Positions 25,201 through 38,000 of a DNA stretch of 64,000 nucleotides are shown one piece after another. Source of the DNA: Gonapodya prolifera JEL478 (lineage: Eukaryota; Monoblepharomycota; Monoblepharidomycetes; Monoblepharidales; Gonapodyaceae); assembly GCA_001574975.1 (NCBI GenBank), contig KQ965732.1, positions 124,001 through 188,000 on the forward strand, given 5' to 3'. The stretch's first letter is position 1, and every line of letters starts with the position of its first letter. The position numbers and the translations under genes are program-made. The notes under the pieces were generated by a model. The model saw only the letters and a list, made by a program, of their open reading frames with translations, was not told the DNA's origin and searched no databases.

Positions 25201-26258
25201 GTCGTGGGAACGTTTGTGGGTGTCCACTCATCCGTTTGTGTACCATCTGAGACGAGCGCTAGTACATTCGTACCACCAAAATCCGAAGCCGTTTGTGTTC
25301 CATCTGAGACGAGCGTAACTACATTCGCACCACCAAAAACCGAAGGTTGCTCAAGCACTGCTGCGGATCGGACGTGAGAAGTCATTTCTTTGTCCATCTC
25401 TTCATTTGAATGTTCGTCGGTGTGTCTCACGGACGTGGCTTCGGATGTGGGTTCGGGCTTTGACGCAGAATCTCTCCTTCCGGTCAACTCTTTGTTCTGT
25501 TGAGCGGTGGCCAACTGTACCGGTACCACGGCTACTCCGGTATCATTGGGACCCAGAAAAAGCGAAGGTGCAGTAGAAGATCGTGAGGAATCCAAATGTC
25601 GCGTCCTCGACTCTGCAAATGGTGTCAGTTGCTGCACAATAGCACCCCGTCCTCCTTGCCCAACCTCATCCAGTTGCGCCTTCATGGAACGCAGCCGAGA
25701 GTGCTGCACGAGACCCTCGTCATCGGATGCATCTGATGGGTCGGGAGCGTTGTGCCGATCATCTCGCAATTGTAAGGACAAAGCATGAGAGGAGGAGACG
25801 CGGGATTCTGGTACCAAGCCAAGCCATCCCCGAGTCGCACTTTGCTGTGAAACGCCCCCCACCCAAGAGACCCCCACCGCTAGAACGCCTGAAGAAGACA
25901 CTACATTTTTATTTTCTGCGTTTTCGAGCGCAGGAAGTGAATCGTGAGACGCAGCCCGAGTTGGTCCAGTCGATGTCCCATCTCCGTCCCGCAACGCCCC
26001 ATCTCCGCCCGGCAACGCCCAAAGAGAATCCAGGGGAGCTGAGCGTGTTCGTGGAAGTTTCGAGATGTCGAGGTTTCCCTGGTCTATTGTTGCTCCAACG
26101 TTCATTTCATTGCGGACACTCTTTCCATCCTCTAGGCTCAAAGGTTTCATCGACCCAAATCCCGTGTTCTCCTTTTCCACTCCGTCCTTGCTCGCGTCAT
26201 CCCATCGCTGCATCGAGTCGAGTTGGTAGTCCCAAGAGTCTTGGCCTGTTGTTGCCAT
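19298..26258 (-). CDS. CCH1: Cch1-type voltage-gated calcium channel, alpha subunit
   Basis: Plasma-membrane pore subunit of the fungal high-affinity calcium influx system, normally acting with Mid1. Seventeen exons (minus) add up to exactly 1998 residues: 26258-24673, 24612-24498, 24437-24268, 24208-23608, 23547-23452, 23394-23170, 23114-22955, 22895-22056, 21987-21949, 21889-21732, 21667-21538, 21481-21314, 21258-21141, 21076-20592, 20527-20264, 20199-19739 and 19678-19298. Four six-helix repeats are present; S4-like helices include TSLRVLRAFRILRISKF (II), LKVLRVLRLVRVLRLVKM (III) and ALRLLRILRTVKIFRYFK (IV). The selectivity-filter glutamates are all kept: TTEGW, TTENW, MQEGW and TGENW. A Ser/Thr-rich N-terminus of about 430 residues and an EF-hand-like FDPDGHGHIAFSDI plus an RVWRGLRQRRR segment flank the pores. 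Intron 4 uses a GC donor (AAG|GCAAGT). The exon 16/17 join and the exon 7 donor are the least sure. Confidence 0.93.
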
Positions 26259-26547
26259 AGTTCGCAAATTGCAACAAAAGAAGCAGTTGGACTTCTTTCC
26301 TGATGATACAGCATAAATTTGTTTCATTATCCAAACGCCTACTAATGGTATACATTTCAATGGTTTGAAATTGCAGCGTTCCGAGAGGACATGTCCATGT
26401 TCATAGCGTACCCTTAAGCGCTGCAAAGTGAGAATGCTTGTCTGCAATGGTGTGTATTAGAATGATAAGAATGAAATGCTGTGGTGTCGGTGTCACAGCC
26501 GTCCAAAGTTCAGACTCTTTCATAGGCACAGTTTCTCAATCCCCACC
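26259..26547. promoter_or_regulatory. Divergent promoter, CCH1 and DPB4
   Basis: A 289-base spacer between divergent start codons. An upstream in-frame extension of the channel ORF exists on the minus strand but lacks channel features and is treated as 5' untranslated. No specific sites recognised. Confidence 0.4.
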
Positions 26548-27674
26548 ATGGATGCCATCGGCGGATCTTCGGGAATATCGCACGGCGTGAAACATGACGA
26601 GCTGTCCGTCGACCAATTGCCCAAGAAGAACATATTCCGACTTATGAAGGAATTTGTGAGCGCGGTGATCGTCGAACCTCTTATGCAACACTGACACCAA
26701 AAACAAACCGCCATCGATATTTGTAAATCTGGGCGGGAATTGTTCGTATTTGAATCTCGGGATAGCTTCCAAACCGTGTGATGATTGGGGAAGACGCTAA
26801 GAAAGGTGCGTTTCCAGCTTGGCCTGGACACTTCCAGGGACCTTTTGGCGCATGTCGGGCTTTGAGGTAACGAATGCACGGAAAAATATTTATTTGCTTC
26901 CATCTATATCATCTCCTGGAACCTCGAATGTCGACGAACCACAGCCATCATGCACTCCCTTCCCATATTCGCTTCCTACCTCACTCACGCCGCTCGTGAC
27001 ATAAAGGATTCCAAAGGAGAGGCCACCATTACCGAAGATCATGTTTTCGCCGCCCTGGAAACGATATTGGGCCTTGAAGGATTCATTCCGGACCTGAAAA
27101 CAGGCCTGGACGGTAAATGACAGCCTATTCACCGCACCCCCCGCTGGCTACCCCATACCAAAATGTTTACGTGTTCACAGAGTACATTGCCTCTGGTGGC
27201 CCCCCGCGACCGAAAAAGAAGGTTGACTTCGCCGACGGAACACCTGGCAACCCGGGCGACGCCCACGACGAGGACGAGGACGACGTTGAGGACGAGGAAG
27301 ACGATGGAGATGACGGAGCAGAGGAGGGATCCCATCTAGTGGAGCACGACGGAAAGCCGCCTGCTCCTATGAAAGTGAAACTTGTCCTGGGGAAACTCGG
27401 GCAACCTGTTGTGTCGTCTAATGATGGGAAAACCCCTGCCGCTCCTTTGACGAATGCGCCAGTAGGGCGCCCAGACTCATTGTTTGAGGGGAGCAGTATG
27501 ATGAGCTCCGTGGGTTCGGTTGCGGACTCAGATGACGACCTCAATGGGAGCGGGAGCCGGAAGCGCGCCCGGCTAGCGATGGGACTATCTGAAGGGGACT
27601 CGTCGTCGGTAGATATGAACGTTGAGGATGCGGACAGAAAGTTGGGGGGAGACAACGATGACCCATTCGATTGA
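26548..27674 (+). CDS. DPB4: Histone-fold protein Dpb4/POLE3-like
   Basis: Small histone-fold subunit that pairs with a second histone-fold protein in DNA polymerase epsilon and in chromatin remodellers of the CHRAC/ISW2 type. Exons 26548-26655, 26766-26805, 26945-27112 and 27181-27674 give 269 residues. The fold reads DQLPKKNIFRLMKEF, LPNRVMIGEDAKKA, IMHSLPIFASYLTHAARDIK and EATITEDHVFAALETI, then LEGFIPDLKTGL, matching the helix order of Dpb4/POLE3. Exon 2 is only 40 bases and is fixed by the match to the helix 1-2 loop. The second half is disordered and very acidic (Asp/Glu runs near 27265-27320), longer than in many relatives, and ends with a further acidic stretch (DNDDPFD). Other H2B-like histone-fold proteins are possible but less likely. 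Confidence 0.82.
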
Positions 27675-27853
27675 CAGGGTCGGGCGGCGGCCATCGTACA
27701 CAGTGGACAAACAGACGAAAAGATATTCTTCACGTCACGACAACGTGCATCGATGCATATGCAAGATAAGCCTAGCAGCAGCCGGTTGTAACGTGTACTG
27801 TATATGTAGCTACGTGACCCACCCTCGCCCCAACCGATCAGTTTGCGTTTGGC

Positions 27854-30367
27854 CTACGACCTCTCTTCTACCTTCACCTCAACCATCAACCCAGCATCCT
27901 CCTTCACTGGAAGGCCCAACTCGTCCTCTCCAGGGGCAGGAGCAGTCTCCGAGGAGCCCTGGCCTCCTCCGCTGAGCACAGTCACAGGCAGGAACATATC
28001 TACAGCCACAAAGCGGGCAGTGATGACGCAGACAGCGCAGACGGCAAACAGAGTGGTGGGCGAGACGCTACGAATGGCAAGCACGGATGCGGCCACCATG
28101 ACGTTCATGGGCATGCGGAAGAGGGCCTAAGGCGGCGTGGGGGACGAAATGGGTGAGGGGAGAGGTGGAACGTAGGGTAAGGTGTAGCATCAACGTGGTC
28201 AGGGCAAGTAAGGCTTTGGTCTGACACTCACCATAATTGTCGCCCTGGAGTCCTCAGGCACGTAGCGGGACCGCAATGTGCCCGAGAGAGGGAAGTGAAT
28301 ACCGCAGCACATTTCGAACAATATGAACGAGGCGAAGACGACGGCGACATTCTGTTTCGACGGTTGGGGAGGATTCTCAATGAGGTTTGAATCGTGCAAC
28401 TAACGTTCCATCAAATCTCACTGTCGTCACCACCAACGCAACCATGCTCGCTGACGCAACGGTCATCTGCAGTTGGGCCATCTCCTTGCCCGTCCACCCC
28501 CGATCAATCATCCAGCGGAACAACACCGATCCTATCATGACCGAGATCATGAAGCAGGCGAAAACAAGACCGTAGGGAACGTGACCGTCTGGGGCAAGTG
28601 GTTAGTTATGTTGAGTTCACAATGAGGCAGGCAGGACAACTCACTTTCCGTGAGCGTTTCAAGGACGGGTGTCCAGAGGAACACGAAGACGTACATGCAG
28701 GTTTCGAAGAGGACCTGGATGAGACCAGTTGCAAGAATTGCCTTGTCTGGAAACGTTTAGGGAATGGTGATTGTCAACATAATGAATCGTGAGCCCCCTC
28801 TGGCCAAACCAACGCCGCACGTAGCACCACGGCGTAACCCCCCAGTCCGCCGCATTTTCATCCACTCACCCGCGGCCACCGTCCTGAGCGCGTCCTTGAA
28901 TTTTTGCACGCTCCCACCTCCTCCAACCTGTGCGACGCCACCGCCTCCACTACCGTAGTTCTCTGTCCAGCTGCTCCACACGACTCCCGCGCACGACGCG
29001 AATGCAAGGACCGCGACCCAGAAGGGCGCGCCACGCTCGGGGTCGTCGGGGTCTCCCCTCCAGTACGTGACCTTGTCCGACACAAGTCCCATGCCAATGG
29101 CCACGACCGAGTTGCCCAGGGAGGACAGCGCAAACGTGGTGGAAAGCGCAGGGGAGGGGAAGCCGCGGTGGAAGTGTTCGTAGGTCAGCCAGGCTTCGAA
29201 GGCGGTGTGGAGGAGGGAGGTGCTGTGGGAAGGGGAGGGACGCACGTGAGTAAGGTGCGGTTGGTGCAGTAGGGGCCAACAAAAGAACGTTTTTTTCACC
29301 CACCTGACGCCTCCAAAGAACCTTCCCAAGATCAGCAATGGCAAACTGTCGTACTGGATCAAGATGGAACACAACGAGTACGTCACGCAAAGCATGATGG
29401 CTCCGCGTTTGCGGCCACTGGCGGGGGTTAGGGGAAACAGAGGAATTGGGAATTAGATGGGGGCAGCTGGAATAGCTCTCAAAATGGACGAGTCCGTGTT
29501 TGTGCGAGTGTGAAGTCCAGCTCGCTTCATTGCCCAACGCTCTGCACCCGCAACCCAGCCCGATCCGACTATCCCACCCCACCTCCATTCCATCCGTCGC
29601 CCCAAACTCAGAAAAACTCACAATCTGTCAACAAGCGTCCCGACAAAGGGTCCCGAAGCGGCGCCCGAGAGGAATCCAACGACGAAAAAGACGCCGATGG
29701 CGTCTGTTTTGTAGCCATGTGCGCGGTACATAGGGTACGTGGCGGGTCCCTGGAGCCAGTCGCCGGCTAGGGGAAGCATGGGGTGAGATACTGAGGCCTC
29801 AGTTCAACTCCCGTGGTGTGGCTCCTCGTACTGTTGAGAGCGCTGACATTCCCCTTGACCCTTTCTCGACAAGAAAAAGGCGAATGTAAACTCCCAACCA
29901 CAAAGTTGGTGTTCCTCAGCTGCCAGCAGTGCTCGAAACCCCATCCAATCTCGTCAACCTGGATCCTGCCCCCCGTTGTGAGCGCGTCTAAAACACGTAC
30001 CCATAGCCAAAAAGAAGACGAGAAGGTAATTGACGCGGAACGCCTTGAGTCTCTGCAAAGAGAGCCCGTCGACCGTATCACCGCCCTGTCCCGCAGAGGG
30101 AAAGAGCAGCGCCCTGTTGACCCAGCACCATACTACACACGTCGCCGTGAGACCCCAGAAGAAGACCTGTGCGATGGCGGTGGAAAGTTGGGAGAGGGGA
30201 GCGTAGCGGCCATGCGGTGAAGACGGGCGGCGAGCGCGGGAGGGTGAAGTGAGAAGGGAGAGATGAGATTGGAGAGAATGAAAAGGATGGTGCGGAGACC
30301 GACCGAGAATATGTCCATTGTGGGGGGATGGACAGACGATTGCCACGGACTGTGAGGCGTGTGGCAA
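27854..30367 (-). CDS. MFSD5: MFSD5-like major facilitator (molybdate-anion transporter family)
   Basis: Polytopic membrane transporter of the MFSD5/MOT2 branch of the major facilitator superfamily, linked to molybdate uptake in algae and animals. Eight exons (minus): 30367-30001, 29766-29622, 29417-29304, 29222-28870, 28746-28645, 28588-28422, 28351-28232 and 28126-27854, 546 residues by this start. Landmarks are the loop [40 protein letters not shown], the family's TENYG element, and [37 protein letters not shown] in the second half. The position of exons mirrors the transmembrane pairs. The only in-frame ATG upstream of the first helix is at 30367, preceding about 60 poorly conserved residues, so the N-terminus is uncertain. 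It shares a 91-base divergent promoter with RAD2. Confidence 0.87.
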
Positions 30368-30458
30368 ACTTGCCGGCAGAATGATGCCTCACTCGACGAC
30401 CAAAGGGACCAACTCAAAACTACATTTGATTTGGGCTCGATCGGGACAAGTTTTCTCG
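30368..30458. promoter_or_regulatory. Very short divergent promoter, MFSD5-like and RAD2
   Basis: Ninety-one bases lie between the two divergent start codons. If the transporter start is placed further in, the shared region is longer. No specific site recognised. Confidence 0.4.
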
Positions 30459-33400
30459 ATGGGTGTGAAGGGGCTGTGGCAGCTGCTGGAACCCGTGGCG
30501 AGACCAACGCGGCTGGACACCCTGCGAAACAGAGTCGTTGCCGTCGGTCAGTTTGCGAAGACTCGTTCCAGCTTCTGCTCTTCCTCAACCACTCTCCGCC
30601 CAAAGACGCGAGCATATGGCTCCACCAGTTCATAAAGGCCATCAAAGACTCAAGCGGGAACCCCCTCAATGCCGCCCACATTCTCGGGTTCTTTAGACGA
30701 ATATGCAAGCTCCTCTTCTTTAATATTAAGCCCGTATTCGTCTTCGATGGAGGTGTTCCTGCCCTCAAGCGAGCCACCATAGTGCGTGATTTTTTCGTGG
30801 CATGGTCGATTCTTCGTTAAGTTTCCCCTTCACAATCAAACTCCACAATTTCTTCTTCGACTGTCCAGGCCAAACGCCGGGAACGCCGTACGCAGGTCCG
30901 AGACACCATCCAGCGTACCGCGGAGAAGATTCTCCAGAAGCAACTCCAGCTGCACGCCCTTGGACAGCTTGAAGCGGCCAAGTGAGTCTCGATTCCTAAT
31001 GGGAGAAGGCCCCGCATCGGGGCAGATGCCGAGAAGTTATAGTGCACATGATCTGACCTTCCTCTCACTCCCCGCCATCTCACCTTAAAAGACCCAACAC
31101 CAACACCACCACCGCTGGGAACAACTATGTCTACCACGACGACATATATGCGCCCCCCTCCACATCCACTAATCCAAACTCCTCCCCTTCCCCACCCAAC
31201 AAGAACTCCATGTCAGCCGCCAACCGTATGATGTCTGGTCCTACCACCAACTCCACATCCACCTCACCCCCTCCGCCGCACAACACGCCCGTCGTACCTC
31301 CCGCTCCATCTGGTCCCATCAAACGCAAGCGCCCGCTGACCGACGAGTACGACCTTCCCCCGATGGACCCGACGCGACTCACGGCTAACGGACTGGATGT
31401 CAGGATGGCCACGGAGAGGGATTTGAGGGCGTTTGTCCAAGAGAACAGGGTGGGTTGGATGGATAGAGGTCTTGGATGGGTGGAAGTGGGACGCCTATGT
31501 CGCTCTGTCGAGTGACCAGACGAGGACGTCGCTGTGGAGAAACGATGGGTCCCCCTTCGTTCCGCACCTCGCGCTGATATTGCCCATGATTAGGATTTCA
31601 TCGACACACTGCACATGGACTCCCCCACCTTCCACGCCCTCCCCCTGGAAGCCCAGTACGAGATCCTGCAAGACGCGCGCCTCCGCTCCCGGTCAACCGA
31701 TCACTCTCGACTTGCCACTCTCCTCACGCAGGCGCCAAACTCGCTCGAATTCTCTCGCGGGCAGATTGCGGGTCTCGTCCGCCGCAACGAGCTCACCCAG
31801 CGCGTGTCCGAAATGGTCACGGGGAAGCCCGTCATCGTCAAGAACCGCAGTGGGGGCAAGGGCGCCGGGGCTGCGTACGTGCCCAGAAGGATTGCGGCGG
31901 AGAGGGGGAGGGAGTTTGTGATGGTCAAGAATGACGAAAGGGTCGGCGGCTGGACCATCAAGATGGAGGAAAAGGCTGTGGGGGGTATCATGGTGGCCAC
32001 AGGCAATAGGAGTGTAGGAGAGGGAGTGAGTGTACCGCAGGTGAAGGGAGGGCAGAGGGCTCTGGCGGCTGAGTTGAAGAAGAGGTTGCACAGGGGTGCA
32101 GGGACAGCAACTGCGGATGCTGGTGTACCAACTGATGTGATCGACCTCGATGACGATGAGGACGATGGGAGGACGTCATCGAAGAAGATAAGCGTTGTGG
32201 AGGACGATGATGACGAAGAGTTCGAGGATGTCGTCATGGACACTGTGTCTGTTGAACGTGCGCAAACATTGACGTACTCCGACTCGACACTTGCCATCCC
32301 CGCCGACGACGAGCTGGACCAAGAAACACTGGACATGATTGCGGCGATCAACCAGATCACCGCAGCGGAGGAACAGCGGGACGCGCGGGAAGTGCACCAC
32401 GCGGAAACTCCGAAGACAATGAAAGGGGGTCGTGGGTCACAGTCGCGTCGGCTTCTGCTGAGCGATTCGGACGATTCGGAGCTGGAGGATCCGGCTCCGA
32501 AGAGGTCAAGGGGCAACTCAAGAACTCGAAATGGTGTTGTGGCTTCGACGATTGTGGCGCCAATAGTGGTCGATGAAGATGAACGAGATAATTCTTCAGG
32601 GATGTTGGACAGCTTATCACCCGGCGACAGAGTCGACGACGTTTCCTATCTTCCGCCGAGTGTGCCCACTACAGCTTCCCCCCACTTGGACCAACCATAC
32701 TTCTCTGGCAGTCCCAAAGTTCCGCTAACACCGTCGCCAAGTTCCTCTCCTCCCGCCGCCCATGCTCTCGCCTCTTCGGATGAGTTCCTGGCCTCATGGA
32801 CTTCTATGGCGTCTGCCTCGATCCGACGCACGTTCCCAACCGTATTCCCCACTCCCAACAATGCCTCGCTCGATACCGCCATGCGCCAAATCATTCAGGC
32901 AAGTAGTCTGGATGACATGGCCGAGGAAGCGCGGGCAGCAAGGCGCCGACTGGACAAGATGGCGGAAGCGGACGCAATGGGTGGCAAGGGAGAGAGTGTC
33001 ACATTTTGGGCGGGGTTTCTGGAGGCAGCGTACGGGTGGAAGGCGGAATGGGCTGTAAGAGACGGAGGGCCCGTTGACCTCGTGGAGGAGAACGATGTCC
33101 AGGAAGAATTCATCGACGTTGCAGCCGTGGAGACGTATCCCATTCCTCAGAAACATTCTGAAGGAGTAAGTGGCGAAGGTGCGGTGCAGTCCAGTGGATC
33201 ACCGAATGGGTTGAGACAAAAGCGAAGAATATTGGATGCCATTGAAATCGATTCTGACGAGGGAGATGGAGATCGAGTGCCGAATAGAGTTGGCGATGGA
33301 ATTCCATTGGCGGACTCCCGTGTGGATCAAATAGGCCAGCGTACCTCGGCGGAGCTCCGCTCCGCTTTGCAGTCTTCTAATGGCATAGTGGATGATAAGC

Positions 33401-35020
33401 ACACTCCGAAAGCATCGAAAGCGACTACCATGGCGAGAATGGTTCTAAACCCCTCTGTGCCTTCACGCATGCTTTTGAGTAGCATCATTTCCCCGCGGCA
33501 GCAGTCCCGGGCCCGTGGATCGCTTCCCCAAGTGGTGTCTGGGAACGTTGTGAGGTGCACCGAGACAACGCGAGCTGATGATTTCAGTAACACGAACGAT
33601 GGTGCGGCCCCCGGAGACATAACGGACGCTCACTCTGAGGGTCTACAAGGGCTTGATGCGGCTGGCACGGAAAAGGACGAGGAAGCGACGTTTGTCGTGG
33701 GAGACGGCGATGGTGGCATGGAAATCCCCGAAGAAGAGGCCGAGCGGGTTGATGTTCCTATCATATCGAACGAAGAGGCGGAAGAGTATGCCAAGTTCGT
33801 CTCGAGCGTCGCCAACAAGGACTTATCCTCCGTCCGAGCCGACCTTGAGTTGGAAGTTCAGCAGCTACACTCCACTCTGGGGAAGAATGAAAGACATGGC
33901 CAGGAAGTGACAGATCAAATGATTGCGGACTCACAGGAGCTTCTTCGTTTGTTTGGTATACCTTTCGTTGTAGCCACGATGGAGGCAGAGGCGCAGTGCG
34001 CGGAACTCCTCCATCTTGGTCTCGTCGAAGGAATAATAACGGATGATTCCGATGTCTTCTTGTTCGGTGGTGATCGAGTCTATCGCCACGTCTTCAATCG
34101 TGATAAGTATGTCGAGTGCTACCTAGCATCCGATCTTTCCAACGACTTGAAGTTGGACCGAGAGACATTGATCCAGTTGGCCTATTTACTTGGGTCAGAC
34201 TATACTGAAGGAATCCAAGGTGTGGGGGCAGTCACGGCTCTTGAAGTCATCAGCGCGTTTGCGTCCGAGGAAGCCAGGGATTGCCTGGACTGTCTTCAAA
34301 GATTCAAGGAGTTCCATCACCGTGTCGCCAACAAAAGGAAGATTCCCGAAGATGATAAGGGCCAGAGGAAACGCTTGGTTTGTTTCGAATTACCTTGCAC
34401 CCGTTTATGCTCCTTACCGAGGAACTCACGCGGAATAGCAAAAACTATGCAGTCGCATAGAAGTGCCCGAAGACTTCCCGAACGAGCACGTACGCTCCAC
34501 CTACATGAACCCTGCGGTGGACAGCTCGAGTGAGCGATTTCAGTTTGCTCCACCTGATGTTGATAAACTTCGAGGGTGAGTTATATTGACAAATATTCTC
34601 CATCTTTCCCACTGACAGATAAATGACTCCCCCAGCTTTCTGGGATCTCGCTTAGGGTGGCGTCAGGAAAAGGTTGACGAAGTCGTTTTGCCCATCATTC
34701 GAACAATGCGTCAAAGGGAGTCAGAAGGAGTTCAAGCTCGGATCGACCAATTTCTGCCCGTCAGTCCAGATGCTTCGGCTGCCAAGAAGATAAAACGATT
34801 GAAGTCGTGAGTTATAACTGGTGTTCCTCTCGAGATTTAAAGTGTCACCCCGTTTCTTCCCAGGAAACGTGCCAGGAAGGTCTTCAAGTCTTGGACAGCG
34901 ACTTTATCTGATGACGATGGGGAGGAGCACAGCGACACTGATTCTGAGGAGTCAAAGGACCAGTCCCCTGTGAAAGGTCGCAAAAGCGTTGCAAGGAAGA
35001 CGCCCAAGCGACGCACGTAA
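30459..35020 (+). CDS. RAD2: Rad2/XPG/ERCC5 nucleotide-excision-repair endonuclease
   Basis: Structure-specific nuclease that makes the 3' incision at damaged DNA bubbles in the nucleus. Exons 30459-30546, 30606-30781, 30869-30981, 31092-31449, 31594-34377, 34439-34575, 34636-34806 and 34864-35020 give 1327 residues. The N-nuclease domain starts [12 protein letters not shown] with metal-binding [11 protein letters not shown] and [15 protein letters not shown] spacer of about 700 residues, acidic and disordered as in the family, precedes the I-domain ([45 protein letters not shown]), where the catalytic Glu and Asp residues are intact. Exon 6 begins [16 protein letters not shown], chosen because it alone restores the family sequence. 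Near the C-terminus QARIDQFLP resembles a PCNA-binding box, followed by a basic tail (PKRRT) that could target the nucleus. Confidence 0.95.
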
Positions 35021-35090
35021 TCCATACATTGCCATAGTCATAACATTGCACTGATATTTACATTTGTTGATGTCTGGCATTTTAAAAACA

Positions 35091-38000
35091 TCATTGTGCG
35101 TTGACCAATGCTTCCGTTGTGGTCGAATTCGCAAAAACAATGTCAAAGATCTGCGAGTATTGCTCGACTGGAATGCCAGTAATGCCCTCTCTAATGTAGT
35201 CTGGGAATTCTTCCCAGTCGTTCTTGTTTAGTGCGGGGAATATTATTCGAGTGACGCCAGATCTCTTCGCAGCAATAGTTTTCTCTGCAGTGTAAAAAAT
35301 GTGTCAACAAAGAGGTAATTCCCACCACTCCAAGGTTCCCTCACCTCTTAATCCACCAATTTTGAGCACTTTCCCAGTCAGCGTTAGCTCTCCTGTCATG
35401 GCCACGTTTGGCAGTACAGGCTTTCCCATCGCCAAGCTCAAAAGTGATGTCGCCATGGTTACCCCCGCGGAGGGACCATCCTTTGGAGTCGCACCTTCAG
35501 GCACATGCAAATGAATGCTGGCATGACTGAAGAAGTCATTGCTGGGATATTTAGCGAGAAGGAACGTTTTCGCGAACGTGTAAGCAATCATTGATGACTC
35601 CTTCATGACGTCTCCCAATTGACCAGTTCGAGACAAATTCGCTTTTGAATCCTTTGACATCGCTGCCTCAAGCACAGATTCGACATAAAGTGCTGAACCG
35701 CCCATAGAAGTCCACGCGAGACCCATAACAACACCTGCAGGAGTTGTGTCGTACATTCGATCACTGGTGAACACGGGACTACCCACGTAATCCTTCAGAT
35801 TGTCACTTGTGATGGTAAGCGGAGAAGGAGTGGGTGGCTGCGCATCCCTTGAGGAAATATCGTTGCTCGACGATGGCAACTCAGACAACCCAGTTTCTTC
35901 CACCTTCGCATCCACAGAAGCATCTGCAACCGTCTGCTCCTTAACAATCTTCAGTGCAGCCTTGCGGTACACCTTCTCAATTTGCTTTTTCAAGTTTCGT
36001 ACTCCACTCTCTCGACAATAGTATTTGATTAAGGATTCAATGGCGCCCGTGGTAAGGTCCACATTGGCGTTCTCCAGTCCGCACGCGGCGCGGGCTTGTG
36101 GAGCTAAGTATTTTTCAGAGATTGCGATTTTCTCTTCTGCGACGTAGCCTGACAGCGGAATGACTTCCATGCGATCAAGAAGCGGAGGGGGAATGGTTTC
36201 CAGCAGATTTGCAGTGCAAACGAACAAAACCTTCGAGAGGTCTATAGGAACATCCATGTAGTGATCTAAGAACGAGTTGTTCTGCTCTGGGTCAAGGACT
36301 TCCAGTAACGCTGATGCTGGATCTCCTTGATGGCCTCTTCCGAGTTTATCAACTAAACGGCGGACACATCAGAGATGCCGTGAAAATGGACGAAAACCAC
36401 TTACTCTCGTCGATAAGAATGAGAGGGTTTTGCGTTTGAACTTTCTTCAAGGCTTGGATAACTTTGCCTGGCATGGCTCCAACGTAAGTTCTTCTGTGAC
36501 CCTTTATTTCCGCAACATCGGACAATCCGCCAACACTAAATCGGAAGAAATCGCGGTTCAAAGCACGAGCGATGGACTTCCCCACGGAAGTTTTCCCCAC
36601 ACCTGTCGGAATCAGATGTGCTTTATGAGAATGCAAAACATTCATTATCGGACAACGTACCAGGAGGCCCAGAAAGACATAAAATTTTTCCTTCAACAGT
36701 TCCACGCAGCTTTCCAACAGCAATGAACTCTAATATCCTGTCCTTCACTTCTTTCAAACCATAGTGGTCTTCATCCAAAACCTTGGCAGCATGAGCTATG
36801 TCGAAATTTTCGTCAGCATACTTGCCCCACGGAATCTGTGTGATCCAATCAAGATAGTTCCGGGTGACATTGAACTCTGATGCGGCTGCTTCCAATGTGG
36901 ACAGTTTTTGGATTTCCTGACGACATCGTGGGAGTGTTAAGAGTGCAAAGCGTTCTGACTCATCAACAAGTATTCACCTCGTCAAATACTTTCTGAACTG
37001 CTTCAGGCATCTGCAGTTGGCTGGCACGCTCTTTGAATTTTTCAATCAACTTATCTTTGCCGTCAGTGTCGATTCCGAGTTCCTTCTTTATGCCTTTCAG
37101 CTGTTCCATAAGGAAGTACTCTTGTTGCTTTCGCGTTATCTTCTTGTCCACTTCTTTGGCAATTTCTTGCTGAAGTTTCGCATTCGCCAATTCCTTCTTC
37201 ACCACCAATAGCGCCTTGTGTAGCCTCTCCTCCACGACGAGGGACTCTAAAATGGCTTGAAGTTCGGTTGGGTCAGCACTGGATACAGCGGCGGCGAAGT
37301 CGGCAAGACGGGAGGGTTCTGAAAGAAGTGATCCCCCCGCTTGAATCGAAAACGTTATGATTTGGTCCCTGAACAGAGGGTTCAGTTGAGAGATTTCCTT
37401 CATCACATTCAGCATCTCATTGGTGATAGCTTTCACGAGAGGAGTATCGGGGTTGTATGGTTCATCCAGAAGATTTTCCACATTTGTAAGAGACACGTCA
37501 AACTTGGAGAGGGGTAAATTGATGGGGTCATATATGGAAAGGGGATCGTCCACTCCATCTTCCACCTCGTTGCTATCAGGGGATTCTTCGACAGCCGCTT
37601 TAAAGAGAGCAAGTCGGTTGAAAACACCCCACTAAAATACATTTACGAGAACCTACCCTCTGGAGTGAGTATCTTCTCGACCGCGGCCATCTTCTCCTTT
37701 TCGCTTCCATTGACAGCACCCCCCTGAACAAGCTTCTCGGGGAGTACCAATCCATTGGCTCGAATACGGCGGTGGGGATACAGCAGTACAGTGAGACCAG
37801 CATTGTCAGGTCCGCTGGCGTAAACGTTCGCTATTTGCGCAAAAACCCCGATTCTGTGCATTTGCTCCATGTCCGTCACAATGTCGGGTTCAAAGTTTTC
37901 GTCTTTCGTCATGAATACTGCCACATATGGTTGTCGGCGAGCCACAAGATCGTGAATTGCAGAAATAACCGCGGGATCTTTGATATAAACGGTTTTGTAG

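Noticed and set aside
26259-26447. N-terminal extension of the calcium-channel ORF to 26447
   Set aside because: The 63 extra codons resemble no channel sequence and leave little promoter room; the ATG at 26258 opens a typical disordered acidic N-terminus.
31701-32516. 271-codon minus-strand ORF rich in Ser
   Set aside because: It is antisense to the acidic spacer of RAD2; runs of Ser arise from complementing Asp/Glu codons.
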